A stretch of DNA of 33,031 bases from Planctomycetaceae bacterium UBA2671 (GTDB taxonomy: Bacteria > Planctomycetota > Planctomycetia > Planctomycetales > Planctomycetaceae). Positions 1 through 7,537 of this stretch are shown here, piece after piece. The notes under the pieces are model-generated. The model made no database searches and was not told the DNA's origin. It worked only from the letters and a program-made list of their open reading frames with translations. The stretch spans positions 35,277 to 68,307 of the forward strand of contig DEML01000031.1 of the NCBI GenBank assembly GCA_002359185.1, read 5' to 3'. A program made the translations under genes and the position numbers. Each line of letters starts with the position of its first letter. The first letter of the stretch is position 1.

Positions 1-4
1 GGTT

Positions 5-25
5 TCGCCTGAAGGCGAGGGTTTT
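5..25 (+). terminator. Possible terminator of an upstream gene
   Basis: TCGCC (5-9) pairs with GGCGA (14-18) around a TGAA loop, and a GGGTTTT tract follows. It lies at the very edge of the window, so the gene it would serve is not visible. The short stem and interrupted T-run make this tentative. Confidence 0.3.
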
Positions 26-146
26 CGGCCCATCGCAAGGACAATAAAGATTCATTTATCGGTTTAAGAGGCTTGAGTTCCAGTCGAAATCGCTCGAAGA
101 AGATCTATGATTAGATAGCGCTTTCATAATTATTGATGTCCCAGCC

Positions 147-171
147 AGGATTAACCATGCACGCCAGTTAA
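147..171 (+). promoter_or_regulatory. GDH translation start region with in-frame TAA at codon 5
   Basis: AGGA (147-150) sits 6 nt before ATG 157-159. The frame reads Met-His-Ala-Ser and then TAA (169-171). Without a gap it continues as S-T-D-R-Y-F-R-E-A-A-N-I into ATG 208, in the same frame as the glutamate dehydrogenase. The stretch RYFREAANIMGL resembles the N-terminal helix normally found in this family. The best ribosome-binding site and start of the gene therefore appear to be here, cut off by one nonsense codon. Codons 172-207 contain no ATG, GTG or TTG. Confidence 0.65.
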
Positions 172-207
172 TCGACAGATCGTTATTTTCGAGAAGCGGC
201 CAACATT

Positions 208-1386
208 ATGGGGCTCTCCTCGAATATGCAAACCCTTTTGCTGACACCAGAACGCGAAGTTAAAGTTCAGGTCGCCATGGAAATGGACAATGGCGAAATC
301 GCTACGCACATCGGTTATCGGATTCAACACAATAAGTCTCGTGGTCCAATGAAGGGTGGACTGCGATACCATCCCGAAGTGGATCAGGACGAGGTTCTCT
401 CGTTAGCGACTTTGATGACCTGGAAAACCGCGATAGTGGATATCCCTTACGGGGGAGCCAAGGGTGGAATTCAAATCGATGCCCGTAAACTGAGCATGCC
501 CGAGCTTGAAAGATTGACAAGAAAGTTTATTGACGAAATTCATGACATGATTGGCCCCGACAAGGACATTCCTGCTCCTGACATGGGCACGAATGCCCAG
601 GTCATGGCCTGGATCATGAATCAATATCAGAAATATCATGGATTCAATCCCGCCTGCGTGACGGGAAAACCTGTCGAATTGCACGGGGCTGATGGACGGG
701 AAGAAGCGACTGGGCGTGGCGTTGGATTACTCACGATTGCCTTGCTCGATAAAATGCATGAAAGAATCGAAGGCTCAAAAATAGCAATTCAGGGTTTTGG
801 CAATGTCGGACGCTTCGCGGCTCAATTTCTCCATGAGCGAGGTGCGAAAATCATTTCGACTTCTGATGCCTACGGAGGTTTGATGAATGAAGACGGAATC
901 GATATCCCCGCCCTCAGCAAACATGTCGAAAAAACCGGCAAAGTCGTCGAATTTTCAGGAGCGGATGCCATTGCCAACATCGAGCTGTTGACCTGCAATT
1001 GTGATGTCCTGATTCCTGCAGCAATTGGAGGTGTTCTCACTCCAGAAATTGCAACCGATATTCGCGCAAAATATATCGTCGAAGCGGCCAACAACCCGAC
1101 CCATCCGGAAGCGGACCACCTGTTAAATTCGCGGGGCATTGTTATTCTACCAGATGTCCTGGCAAACGCGGGAGGCGTGACGGTCAGTTATTTTGAATGG
1201 GTGCAGAATCGTCAGCATTTTCGCTGGGAACTGGAACGCGTCCGACAGGAACTCGACAACAAGATGACGAAAGCCTTTGACCAAATCTGGAATCTAGCTA
1301 CCGAAAAAAAAGTCAATCTTCGACTGGCAGCTTATCTACTGGGGATTGGGCGAGTTGGCCGAGCAACAGCCATGGGAGGATTTTAA
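208..1386 (+). CDS. gdhA: Glu/Leu/Phe/Val dehydrogenase (glutamate dehydrogenase)
   Basis: Cytoplasmic enzyme for reversible oxidative deamination of glutamate to 2-oxoglutarate and ammonia with NAD(P). The substrate domain shows GPMKGGLRYHP (Lys49), TWKTA (Lys73) and PYGGAKGGI (Lys85), the conserved lysines of the family. PAPDMGTN follows. The Rossmann domain has GFGNVG at about 196-201. The C-terminus AAYLLGIGRVGRA is typical. The 392 residues counted from ATG 208 are about 15-20 short of the usual length, because family-like sequence continues upstream to ATG 157 through an in-frame TAA at 169-171. ATG 208 has no convincing Shine-Dalgarno sequence. Either the protein is made from 208 by reinitiation, or the TAA is a mutation or sequence error. 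The gene is followed 1 nt later by a cyclic-nucleotide-domain gene. The enzyme family is certain; the start is not. Confidence 0.93.
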   Translation: MGLSSNMQTLLLTPEREVKVQVAMEMDNGEIATHIGYRIQHNKSRGPMKGGLRYHPEVDQDEVLSLATLMTWKTAIVDIPYGGAKGGIQIDARKLSMPELERLTRKFIDEIHDMIGPDKDIPAPDMGTNAQVMAWIMNQYQKYHGFNPACVTGKPVELHGADGREEATGRGVGLLTIALLDKMHERIEGSKIAIQGFGNVGRFAAQFLHERGAKIISTSDAYGGLMNEDGIDIPALSKHVEKTGKVVEFSGADAIANIELLTCNCDVLIPAAIGGVLTPEIATDIRAKYIVEAANNPTHPEADHLLNSRGIVILPDVLANAGGVTVSYFEWVQNRQHFRWELERVRQELDNKMTKAFDQIWNLATEKKVNLRLAAYLLGIGRVGRATAMGGF

Positions 1387-1387
1387 G

Positions 1388-1954
1388 ATGAATGCAGATA
1401 TCACAAACCTGGTTAACAATTCGCAAGCTACTGAACTTGATTTTACGGAATCCCCTCTTTTGAGAGGCTTGAGCGAGAAGCAGGTTGATATTGTTGTTTC
1501 AGCAATGGAGCATCTGTGTTACGAAGCCAACGCCATTATCCTCAAGCAGGGAGAAGAAAATAAAGGACTCTGGTTGATCAGCGAAGGCTGCTGTGAAGTA
1601 ACACGTATCAGTGATACCAACGAAAAGCATCGCGTCATTGCGGTACTCGGTCCGGGGACTATTTTTGGTGAGATGTCCTTTTTTAGAAAAACTGCTCATT
1701 CGGCAAACGTTAGAACGGTAACCAATTCGACAGTTCACATGCTGAGTCAGGAAGCCTTTGAAGAATTACGTCAGAACTCGAGTGAAGTAGCAGCCACGAT
1801 TTTAATCAATCTCATTACCGTAGTATCCGAACGGCTCAAATTGATGGATGGATGGGTTTGCGCACTAACAGAACAACCTGATGTCTCTGCCTGTAACAAA
1901 TATGAAGAATGGCATGAATTCCGCGCCAAGCTCTACCGTGAGTGGAATTTTTGA
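1388..1954 (+). CDS. Cyclic nucleotide-binding (Crp-type) domain protein without HTH
   Basis: Starts at ATG 1388, with GGAGGA (1375-1380) seven bases upstream, inside the end of the GDH gene. Only 1 nt separates the two genes, so they are almost certainly co-transcribed and coupled. The 188-residue protein has one CNB beta-barrel at about 20-140: LLRGLSEKQVD, LKQGEENKGLWLISEG, then the phosphate cassette FGEMSFF...AHSANVRT. The cassette Arg of PRSA-type sites is His here, so cAMP or cGMP binding is doubtful. No DNA-binding helix-turn-helix follows; the rest is a short helical tail rich in Trp and charged residues. It may be a regulatory partner of the dehydrogenase, but that is inference from gene order alone. 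Confidence 0.8.
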   Translation: MNADITNLVNNSQATELDFTESPLLRGLSEKQVDIVVSAMEHLCYEANAIILKQGEENKGLWLISEGCCEVTRISDTNEKHRVIAVLGPGTIFGEMSFFRKTAHSANVRTVTNSTVHMLSQEAFEELRQNSSEVAATILINLITVVSERLKLMDGWVCALTEQPDVSACNKYEEWHEFRAKLYREWNF

Positions 1955-2350
1955 GTGATGTGATCACATTGCGGAAAAATAATTCCGATGCTAAATCATT
2001 AGAGCCGTTTCAATGAATGTCTAGCGGGTAATTGACTGGAAAGACAAGGCGCAAACTACCAAAAAGCCGCTACTGTTATCTATAAACTGTAGTAGTGTGA
2101 TCTTTCTCGCAGAGTGTCCCCCCTTTCCGTTCATCCCAGGATGATTTTGGGCAGAGAATATTATGATGCAGCGTATTCACGTTATTTGCCCCCCAAAATA
2201 AAACGCTGTCAGGGTACTAGCATAAATCTTATTCATTATCATAATGATATATGCCATGCTCTTTGGCTCGGTGAGGGAAAATTGTTTTGTTAAATTTATC
2301 CATGTCAAATTCGACAGATTCCTGATTGATTTGCTCTTAAGGTCGTTCCG
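1955..2350. other. Intergenic region, promoter of the sigma54 activator presumed
   Basis: No convincing gene in these 396 bases. Two short dyads are visible. ATGTGATCACAT (1958-1969) is a perfect palindrome just after the CNB gene stop. TATCAT-A-ATGATA (2237-2249) lies within an AT-rich stretch about 100 bp before the next gene. AAGG at 2339-2342 is the likely ribosome-binding site of the next gene. I see no clear sigma70 hexamers and no strong terminator. Confidence 0.4.
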
Positions 2351-4375
2351 TTGGTTACTCAAAAACCCATCAATGCAGAATCTTCATTTTTTCTGATTGT
2401 CAGTGAAGGGGTGGCCTCAGAGCAGAGATTTCCTTTACACCCGGATCAAATAACCGATATTGGTCGAGCTGGCACAAATCGTGTTGTACTTCGAGACGAT
2501 ATCTGCAGCCGCAATCATTGTGAAATCTTTCATATCAGTACAGGCTGGATGCTACGCGACCGCGCCAGTCGGAATGGAACTTATCTGAACGAAACGCGAG
2601 TCGATCGGGATCGACCACTGGTCGATGGGGACATCATTCGCATAGGCGAAACGTTGATGTTATTCACGACCGATGAGTTTGCCTCCTTAAAACGCCGGGC
2701 ACCGCGGACGGACTCTGACACCGCCACCGACCTCCGCATTCCCGATGAAACAAATGCCCTGCCCGAGATTATTCATCGTCAAAAACACTCTTCTCTGAGA
2801 GATCGGGATGCCAACTCCCAAACCATCGATAAAAGTTCCAGCGCTAAACTTTCTCGCTTGTATCAAATCGCGATCAAAATGGGAGATGCTGCAAATTCCC
2901 AGGATTTAGCAGATATCGTCCTCGATGGACTGGTCGGGATTACTGGAGCAGACATCGGAGCCGTGCTGACTCAGCCAACCAGTGTCTCCAGACGTAAAAA
3001 AAAGGTGGTTTCAACATCGGATTTGATTGTCACAAGTTATCGCAGTCTGGAAGGACAGCCTTATCACAAAGTCTCGACCACTCTCACTCGAGACGTAATC
3101 AAATCAGGTGAAGCGATTTTAGCTCGCGACATCTCAATACGCTCCGATCTTTCAAGTCGTGACAGTCTTGAAGATATGCAGGCTCAAAGCTTAATCATTG
3201 CCCCCGTGCTGGATGGTTCGGAATTATTCGGACTGATCCATCTTTACTCAACCAATCCCGAAAATCCGTTGGATGCCAATGGACTCGACTACACATTGGC
3301 TGTCGCAGACCAATTGGCGATTGCACTCAAAAACCTGATTCGCCAACAGGATTTACAGGATGGATTGCAAAAGGCGACCAGTGAGAATAAACAGCTTCGC
3401 GAACAGCTGGCCATCGAAAGTGAGCTTGTTGGAAACAGTGAGGCAATGGACCTCTTAAGAGAAACCATTGGCCTGGTCGCTCCAACTGACACTGCTGTTC
3501 TGATTCGTGGTGAAAGTGGTTCTGGAAAAGAACTGGTGGCCCGTGCAATTCATTTTAACAGCAAACGCAAAGATGGCCCCTTTGTCTGCATGAACTGTGC
3601 GGCTTTGAGTGAAAGTCTGCTTGAAAGTGAACTGTTTGGTCACGAGCGGGGAGCATTTACGGGAGCCACTGGACTCAAGCACGGAAAGTTTGAACAGGGA
3701 CATCAGGGAACCCTGTTTCTGGATGAGGTCGGGGAGATGAGTCCCGCAATTCAAGCGAAATTCCTGCGTGTTCTCGAAGGGCATGCCTTTGAGCGTGTGG
3801 GGGGATCGGTTCCCATTAATGTTAATGTCAGACTCGTTGCAGCGACCAACCGGGATCTGGAACATGCCGTCCGCGAGAATTTGTTTCGAAAGGATTTGTA
3901 TTTCCGCCTGCAGGTTCTGGAAATTACTGTCCCGGCATTACGAGATCGCATGGAAGATGTCCAAATCTTGGCGGAATTTTTTGCTCAGCGTTTTGCAAAT
4001 AAATCAGGACGTCGGGAAATTTCCTTTTCGGATAGGGCTATGAAAAAACTGATTCGATACGAATGGCCAGGAAATGTGCGTGAGTTACAGAACACGGTCG
4101 AGCGTGCCGTCGTCCTCTGCACAGGCGATACCATTCAGGAAGAGCAAATTCTGCTCTCAAGATTAGACGAGCCTGAGCTGAGTGAGATTCAGCCATCAAA
4201 ACCTCCTCAGAGTTATGCAGAGCTTTCGATCGAAGAAATCGAACGCGACCATATCCTGAGAACTTTGGAATCGACCGAAGGGAATAAATCCAAAGCTGCT
4301 CAGATTCTGGGAATCGAACGCTCCACCCTCGACAGAAAACTCAAGAAGTATGGTTTTAAAATCACGCGGGAATAA
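2351..4375 (+). CDS. FHA-GAF-AAA+ sigma54-dependent transcriptional activator
   Basis: 674 residues, TTG start with AAGG 8 bases upstream. Domains in order: FHA at about 25-108 (IGR 37-39, SRNH 53-56, NGT 75-77); a linker rich in charged residues; GAF at about 165-325; AAA+ at about 357-585; Fis-type helix-turn-helix at about 645-670. The AAA+ domain has Walker A GESGSGKE (387-394), the sigma54-contacting GAFTGA loop (434-439) and Walker B LFLDEVGE (455-462), so it should remodel sigma54 RNA polymerase. The FHA replaces the usual receiver domain and suggests input from a Ser/Thr kinase, as in FHA activators of planctomycetes and myxobacteria. The GAF suggests a small ligand. No kinase gene is adjacent and no target promoter could be assigned in the window. 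Confidence 0.93.
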   Translation: MVTQKPINAESSFFLIVSEGVASEQRFPLHPDQITDIGRAGTNRVVLRDDICSRNHCEIFHISTGWMLRDRASRNGTYLNETRVDRDRPLVDGDIIRIGETLMLFTTDEFASLKRRAPRTDSDTATDLRIPDETNALPEIIHRQKHSSLRDRDANSQTIDKSSSAKLSRLYQIAIKMGDAANSQDLADIVLDGLVGITGADIGAVLTQPTSVSRRKKKVVSTSDLIVTSYRSLEGQPYHKVSTTLTRDVIKSGEAILARDISIRSDLSSRDSLEDMQAQSLIIAPVLDGSELFGLIHLYSTNPENPLDANGLDYTLAVADQLAIALKNLIRQQDLQDGLQKATSENKQLREQLAIESELVGNSEAMDLLRETIGLVAPTDTAVLIRGESGSGKELVARAIHFNSKRKDGPFVCMNCAALSESLLESELFGHERGAFTGATGLKHGKFEQGHQGTLFLDEVGEMSPAIQAKFLRVLEGHAFERVGGSVPINVNVRLVAATNRDLEHAVRENLFRKDLYFRLQVLEITVPALRDRMEDVQILAEFFAQRFANKSGRREISFSDRAMKKLIRYEWPGNVRELQNTVERAVVLCTGDTIQEEQILLSRLDEPELSEIQPSKPPQSYAELSIEEIERDHILRTLESTEGNKSKAAQILGIERSTLDRKLKKYGFKITRE

Positions 4376-4813
4376 TTTGATGGAGTTGCATCAGATGCCG
4401 TTCTATTTCAAATCAACATGACTGGATAATAAGAGCAAAAACAGTTTCAATCGATCCAATTTAGATCTGTCAATGGACAGAGTTGCAAGAATCTGTAGAT
4501 TTTGTGCGAAATTTTATTGACATAATGCGACTTCAGCCCGAGAATCAACTACGGAGTCACACACAGTTTCCTCCCACATTTTTCACACATGGAATCTTAT
4601 TGAATTGAACGACCAACGAAACGCTGCCTGGTCGGATTTTCAGTAAGACCTCGGATGCAAATTTCCTCAATCGTATCGCGCGGATACTTCTGATTGAGTT
4701 GAATTGCATTTCGCAGAGGGGTGATTGAAAAATAATCCTACCTACTTCGGGAGAAACTTACGCTCACCAAACGTTAATCGACCAATGTTCACAGTTTAAA
4801 AATGGAGCAGAGA
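4376..4813. other. Intergenic region with weak promoter and hairpin candidates
   Basis: No gene was recognised in this stretch of over 400 bases. TTGACA (4517-4522), followed after 17 bases by GAGAAT (4540-4545), is a possible sigma70 promoter for the small acidic protein; the -10 matches only 4 of 6. CGACCA (4610-4615) pairs with TGGTCG (4629-4634) and is followed by GATTTT, a weak terminator-like hairpin. GGAG (4804-4807) is the ribosome-binding site of the next gene. Confidence 0.35.
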
Positions 4814-5125
4814 ATGCGAAAATCGAAGAAAGTCGAACCTGATTATGAATTGATGTTCGACGATCAAGGCGCCTACGTCGCCGATTTCTCCGACGCTTTC
4901 GACATGGATGAATTCGAAAATCTCGGAATTGACCCTGATACCCCAACCGATGCCAAGCCAGGTTCGGAAGACAAGGTCATGATGCTAGCTGCACGTTATG
5001 CTGCAGGAATGCCACTTTGGCATGATAATGACTGCTACGATCACGCACCCGTTCTTGACGCCGATCTGTTGTCAGGTGAAGTGGGCGATCATGAAGAAGA
5101 TCCCATTGAGGAAGATCTTCTTTAA
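4814..5125 (+). CDS. Small acidic hypothetical protein
   Basis: 103 residues, not recognised as a named family. ATG 4814 is preferred over ATG 4802 because GGAG at 4804-4807 lies seven bases before it and nothing resembles a ribosome-binding site before 4802. A short basic start (MRKSKKVE) is followed by a very acidic body with motifs DYELMFDDQGAYV, FDMDEFENLG, MMLAARYAAGMPLWHDND and a DHEEDPIEEDLL tail. There is no signal peptide or membrane segment. The gene stands alone, converging on greA across a shared terminator. The composition is protein-like and the strong terminator supports expression. The function is unknown. Confidence 0.75.
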   Translation: MRKSKKVEPDYELMFDDQGAYVADFSDAFDMDEFENLGIDPDTPTDAKPGSEDKVMMLAARYAAGMPLWHDNDCYDHAPVLDADLLSGEVGDHEEDPIEEDLL

Positions 5126-5193
5126 TCGAGAATCAGGCCATTGAGTGCACTGCCCAGCAGAGTCAATGGACAGGAAAACTTCAACTTGAACTT

Positions 5194-5222
5194 AAAAACG
5201 GAGCCGATTGGCTCCGTTTTTT
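5194..5222. terminator. Bidirectional intrinsic terminator
   Basis: AAAAACGGAGCC (5194-5205) pairs with GGCTCCGTTTTT (5210-5221) around a GATT loop. The A-run on the left and T-run on the right let it end transcription from the + strand acidic-protein gene and from greA on the - strand. Confidence 0.92.
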
Positions 5223-5240
5223 ATTGGAATTACAAGCTGA

Positions 5241-5723
5241 TTATTCAAAATCCACAATTTTGACAATTTCCAGTTCACGTACTCCCTGGGGAGTCTCAAC
5301 ACTGACACGATCTCCAACTTTCTTGCCTTCCATTGCCTTGGCAAGTGGGCTTGAAGTCAGAATCTTCATCGGTTCGCAGTCATAATCTTCTTCGCCGGGG
5401 CCGACGAATTCGTATTCTTCTTCGTCATTCCATTTCAAATCGTTCACGGTTACGGTCGAACCAAACGTTACGACCCCCTTGGGCATATCGGCTTTATCAA
5501 CAATATAGCAGTTGGCGAGTTTGGTTTTGAGCTGATTCACTTTCGCCTGCGCCATCCCCTGCTGTTCACGCTGTCCGTGGTACTCCGTATTTTCTTTCAA
5601 ATCGCCTTCAGACCGTGCCTCGGCCAGTCGTTCTGTGATTTCCGGAATCACAACGGACTCGAGATGCTTAATCTCAGCCTTGATTTTATCATGACCTTCA
5701 CGCGTAATAGGTTGACGATCCAT
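5241..5723 (-). CDS. greA: Transcription elongation factor GreA
   Basis: GreA enters the RNA polymerase secondary channel and stimulates cleavage of backtracked RNA. The start is ATG at 5723, with GGGAGGAG about 7 bases upstream; this gives 160 residues, close to the family norm. An earlier in-frame start would read through the leader hairpin and is rejected. The N-terminal coiled coil carries the tip EARSEGDLKENTEYHGQREQQ, with Asp41 and Glu44 at the positions of the catalytic acidic pair. The C-terminal FKBP-like domain has FGSTVTV, YEFVGPGEED and SPLAKAMEGKKVGD. The promoter region contains a strong intrinsic terminator immediately before the ribosome-binding site. Confidence 0.96.
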   Translation of the reverse strand: MDRQPITREGHDKIKAEIKHLESVVIPEITERLAEARSEGDLKENTEYHGQREQQGMAQAKVNQLKTKLANCYIVDKADMPKGVVTFGSTVTVNDLKWNDEEEYEFVGPGEEDYDCEPMKILTSSPLAKAMEGKKVGDRVSVETPQGVRELEIVKIVDFE

Positions 5724-5740
5724 GAGTCTTCTCCTCCCGT

Positions 5741-5778
5741 AAAAAAAGACGGAACGCAGCAAATTCGCTGCGCCCCGT
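5741..5778 (-). terminator. Intrinsic terminator in the greA leader (candidate attenuator)
   Basis: Read on the - strand, a 12-bp stem (ACGGGGCGCAGC, 5778-5767, with GCTGCGTTCCGT, 5760-5749, including two G-U pairs) closes a GAATTT loop. One C and then seven T residues (5747-5741) follow. The greA Shine-Dalgarno begins right after the T-run. AT-rich -10-like sequence lies just upstream at about 5780-5795. Transcripts starting there would enter the hairpin almost at once. This geometry suggests partial premature termination controlling greA and releasing a short leader RNA. Confidence 0.8.
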
Positions 5779-5933
5779 ATAAATATTATTTTATCACTAC
5801 TTTGTCGATACTCTGCTGAAGATTTCAGAACAATCCAGAATCACTCGCGAGCACAACCAATAAAAATAGCAGTTTTCAACCGTTATAGAAAGTGTGAACT
5901 TATTTTACCATCACTTCCCGGCAATATATACGA

Positions 5934-7070
5934 TTAAACTGTTTGCCAGGCACGCTCGGCTGCACTTTTCAGGACCGCATCACAAACCTGAGCAGTTTCG
6001 AGAGCATCACGGAAAGTCGGATGACAAGGTTCACCCGATTCCAGAGATTTCAGGAAATCGGCCACCTGATTCACAAAGGTATGTTCGTAACCGATGCAGA
6101 GCCCCGGTACCCAGTAATGATCCATATATGGCTGGTCGCCATCAGTAATATGAATGGTTCTCCAACCGCGGACAATCGATTCATCGGAGTGATCGAAATA
6201 CTCCAGACGATTCAAATCGTGCAGATCCCAGCGGATCGAAGCATGTTCGCCATTGATTTCAAAAGTATACAGGGCTTTGTGACCACGTGCGTATCGAGTC
6301 GATTCAAACAGTCCCAACGAGCCATTTTCGAAATGACAATGGAACAGACAGGCATCATCAATACCGACCTTTTCCACTTTACCCGTCAGGTTGTGCATTC
6401 GCTCTTTGACGAATGTTTCCGTTACTGCAGAAACATCTTTGATCGATCCATTGAGCCACAAGGCTGTATCAATACAGTGAGCCAGCAAATCACCCGTCAC
6501 CCCAGATCCCGCTGCCTTTGCATCCAATCGCCACAGTGCTGCTCCTCCCTGAGGGAGATCTGAATTGATGGTCCAATCCTGCAAAAAGTTCGCGCGATAA
6601 TGGAAGATCTTTCCGAGTTTTCCGGAATCAATAATCTGCTTAGCCAGCGTGACTGCCGGAACGCGACGATAATTGTACCAGACCGTATTTGGAACACCTG
6701 CTTTTTCAACCGCTTCAACCATCGGCATCGATTCCTCAGTTGTTCGAGCCAGCGGCTTCTCGCACAGAACCATCTTACCAGCCTCAGCGGCTGCAATCGC
6801 GACTTCAGCATGCTGATCGTTCGGGGTACAGATATCAATCGCATCGATATCATCCCGTTCAATCAGCTTCTTCCAGTCGGTTTCACACGACTTGTACTGC
6901 CACTGATCGGCAAAAGCCTGGGCTTTATCTTCCGTACGTCCACAAACAGCCTGTAAAACGGGACGATAGGACAGTTCGGGAAAGAAATCATTCACCCTTT
7001 TATACGCATTCGTATGCGTCCGGCCCATAAATCCATAACCAACCAAACCAACGCGAAGTTCTTTTGCCAT
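5934..7070 (-). CDS. Gfo/Idh/MocA family oxidoreductase
   Basis: Probable NAD(P)-dependent sugar or inositol-type dehydrogenase, 378 residues, cytoplasmic. The N-terminal Rossmann fold has GLVGYGFMGRTH (glycines 8, 11, 13, 16). The IDAIDICTPNDQHAEVA strand and the CEKPLA motif (Glu104-Lys105-Pro106) mark the family. Its C-terminal half contains GSGVTGDLLAHCIDTALWL, where Asp and His of the HCIDTA-type motif suit the catalytic site. The substrate cannot be told from sequence. It lies downstream of a TIM-barrel isomerase on the same strand, a common sugar-catabolic pairing, but an IVS-like element separates the two. No clear Shine-Dalgarno precedes ATG 7070, perhaps because the element altered the leader. 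Confidence 0.92.
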   Translation of the reverse strand: MAKELRVGLVGYGFMGRTHTNAYKRVNDFFPELSYRPVLQAVCGRTEDKAQAFADQWQYKSCETDWKKLIERDDIDAIDICTPNDQHAEVAIAAAEAGKMVLCEKPLARTTEESMPMVEAVEKAGVPNTVWYNYRRVPAVTLAKQIIDSGKLGKIFHYRANFLQDWTINSDLPQGGAALWRLDAKAAGSGVTGDLLAHCIDTALWLNGSIKDVSAVTETFVKERMHNLTGKVEKVGIDDACLFHCHFENGSLGLFESTRYARGHKALYTFEINGEHASIRWDLHDLNRLEYFDHSDESIVRGWRTIHITDGDQPYMDHYWVPGLCIGYEHTFVNQVADFLKSLESGEPCHPTFRDALETAQVCDAVLKSAAERAWQTV

Positions 7071-7109
7071 AGTAGATCGACTATTCGTATTCTAGAGTTC
7101 AAATTTGCA

Positions 7110-7129
7110 GGAAAGCCGAGGGCGGAAAG
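7110..7129 (+). repeat. Inverted repeat arm, right end of element (- strand sense)
   Basis: GGAAAGCCGAGGGCGGAAAG, an exact reverse complement of 7538-7557. It is followed directly by another copy of the core unit, TGGAAAGCC (7130-7138). In a - strand transcript the arms would form a 20-bp stem enclosing the four-helix gene. Confidence 0.9.
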
Positions 7130-7139
7130 TGGAAAGCCG

Positions 7140-7496
7140 TCATTTCATACGTTTTTTCGTTGCAATGACTGCACTTACGACAATGCTAAGTAACTCGTCG
7201 GCTTCTTTCATGAGTTCACTAATTCGATCATGTGGAATCAATTTTGATTCCACGATTAATTCAAACCAGAGTAATGTTTCGTCCAGTTCCTGTTCAACAA
7301 TGCCAAGTTTGGAAATAAATTCTGCATCACTTCTTGCACGTGAAGCCTCTCGGAAATTTGCGGCAACACTCGTTCCCGATCTCAATAGTTGCTTTTTAAT
7401 CACATGCGACACCATATCGTCAGACATGGCGGAAACCAGTCGAATGACTCGCAATGCAAACTACTTTGTTCGACTTCTCAAACCAGCCATTCGCAT
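7140..7496 (-). pseudogene. Four-helix-bundle (23S rRNA IVS/S23-type) protein, amber-interrupted
   Basis: Family members start with sequence like LR.RTK.FALRVIRL and continue KQLLRSGTSVAANFREA. Read from ATG 7496 on the - strand, the frame gives M-R-M-A-G-L-R-S-R-T-K, then TAG (7463-7461), then F-A-L-R-V-I-R-L, in one frame with no other lesion. After the stop come KKQLLRSGTSVAANFREASRA, EFISKLGIVEQELDETLLWFE and a C-terminal helix, all typical. A shorter product could begin at TTG 7454 or ATG 7427, but it would lose much of helix 1. Relatives act as small basic helical-bundle proteins linked to 23S intervening sequences and, as Avd, to diversity-generating retroelements. The gene is probably inactive unless the amber codon is a sequence error or is suppressed. 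Confidence 0.75.
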
Positions 7497-7537
7497 AACA
7501 AATTCTCACGGCATAATTTATCATGAGTAATTCACCG

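Noticed and set aside
1958..1969. Perfect palindrome ATGTGATCACAT, half-sites like a CRP operator
   Set aside because: The two TGTGA halves are fused with no 6-base spacer, and several 12-bp palindromes are expected by chance in 33 kb. It also lies after a gene, not before one in a clear promoter.
2231..2255. Fur-box-like hexamers around TATCATAATGATA
   Set aside because: Match is partial and in AT-rich DNA; the gene downstream has no iron link.
2177..2362. 61-codon open frame on the - strand in the intergenic region
   Set aside because: AT-rich, no ribosome-binding site, composition not protein-like, and it overlaps the start of the sigma54 activator gene.
4473..4488. Possible sigma54 promoter (TGGACAGAGTTGC)
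   Set aside because: Distance between GG and GC is two bases too short for a -24/-12 element.
7140..7496. Toxin-antitoxin interpretation of the small four-helix gene
   Set aside because: No partner gene in the element; the sequence fits the S23/IVS family.
7105..7530. 141-codon + strand open frame covering the IVS-like element
   Set aside because: It is the complement of the four-helix gene and the repeat arms; Ser/Asn-rich and not protein-like.
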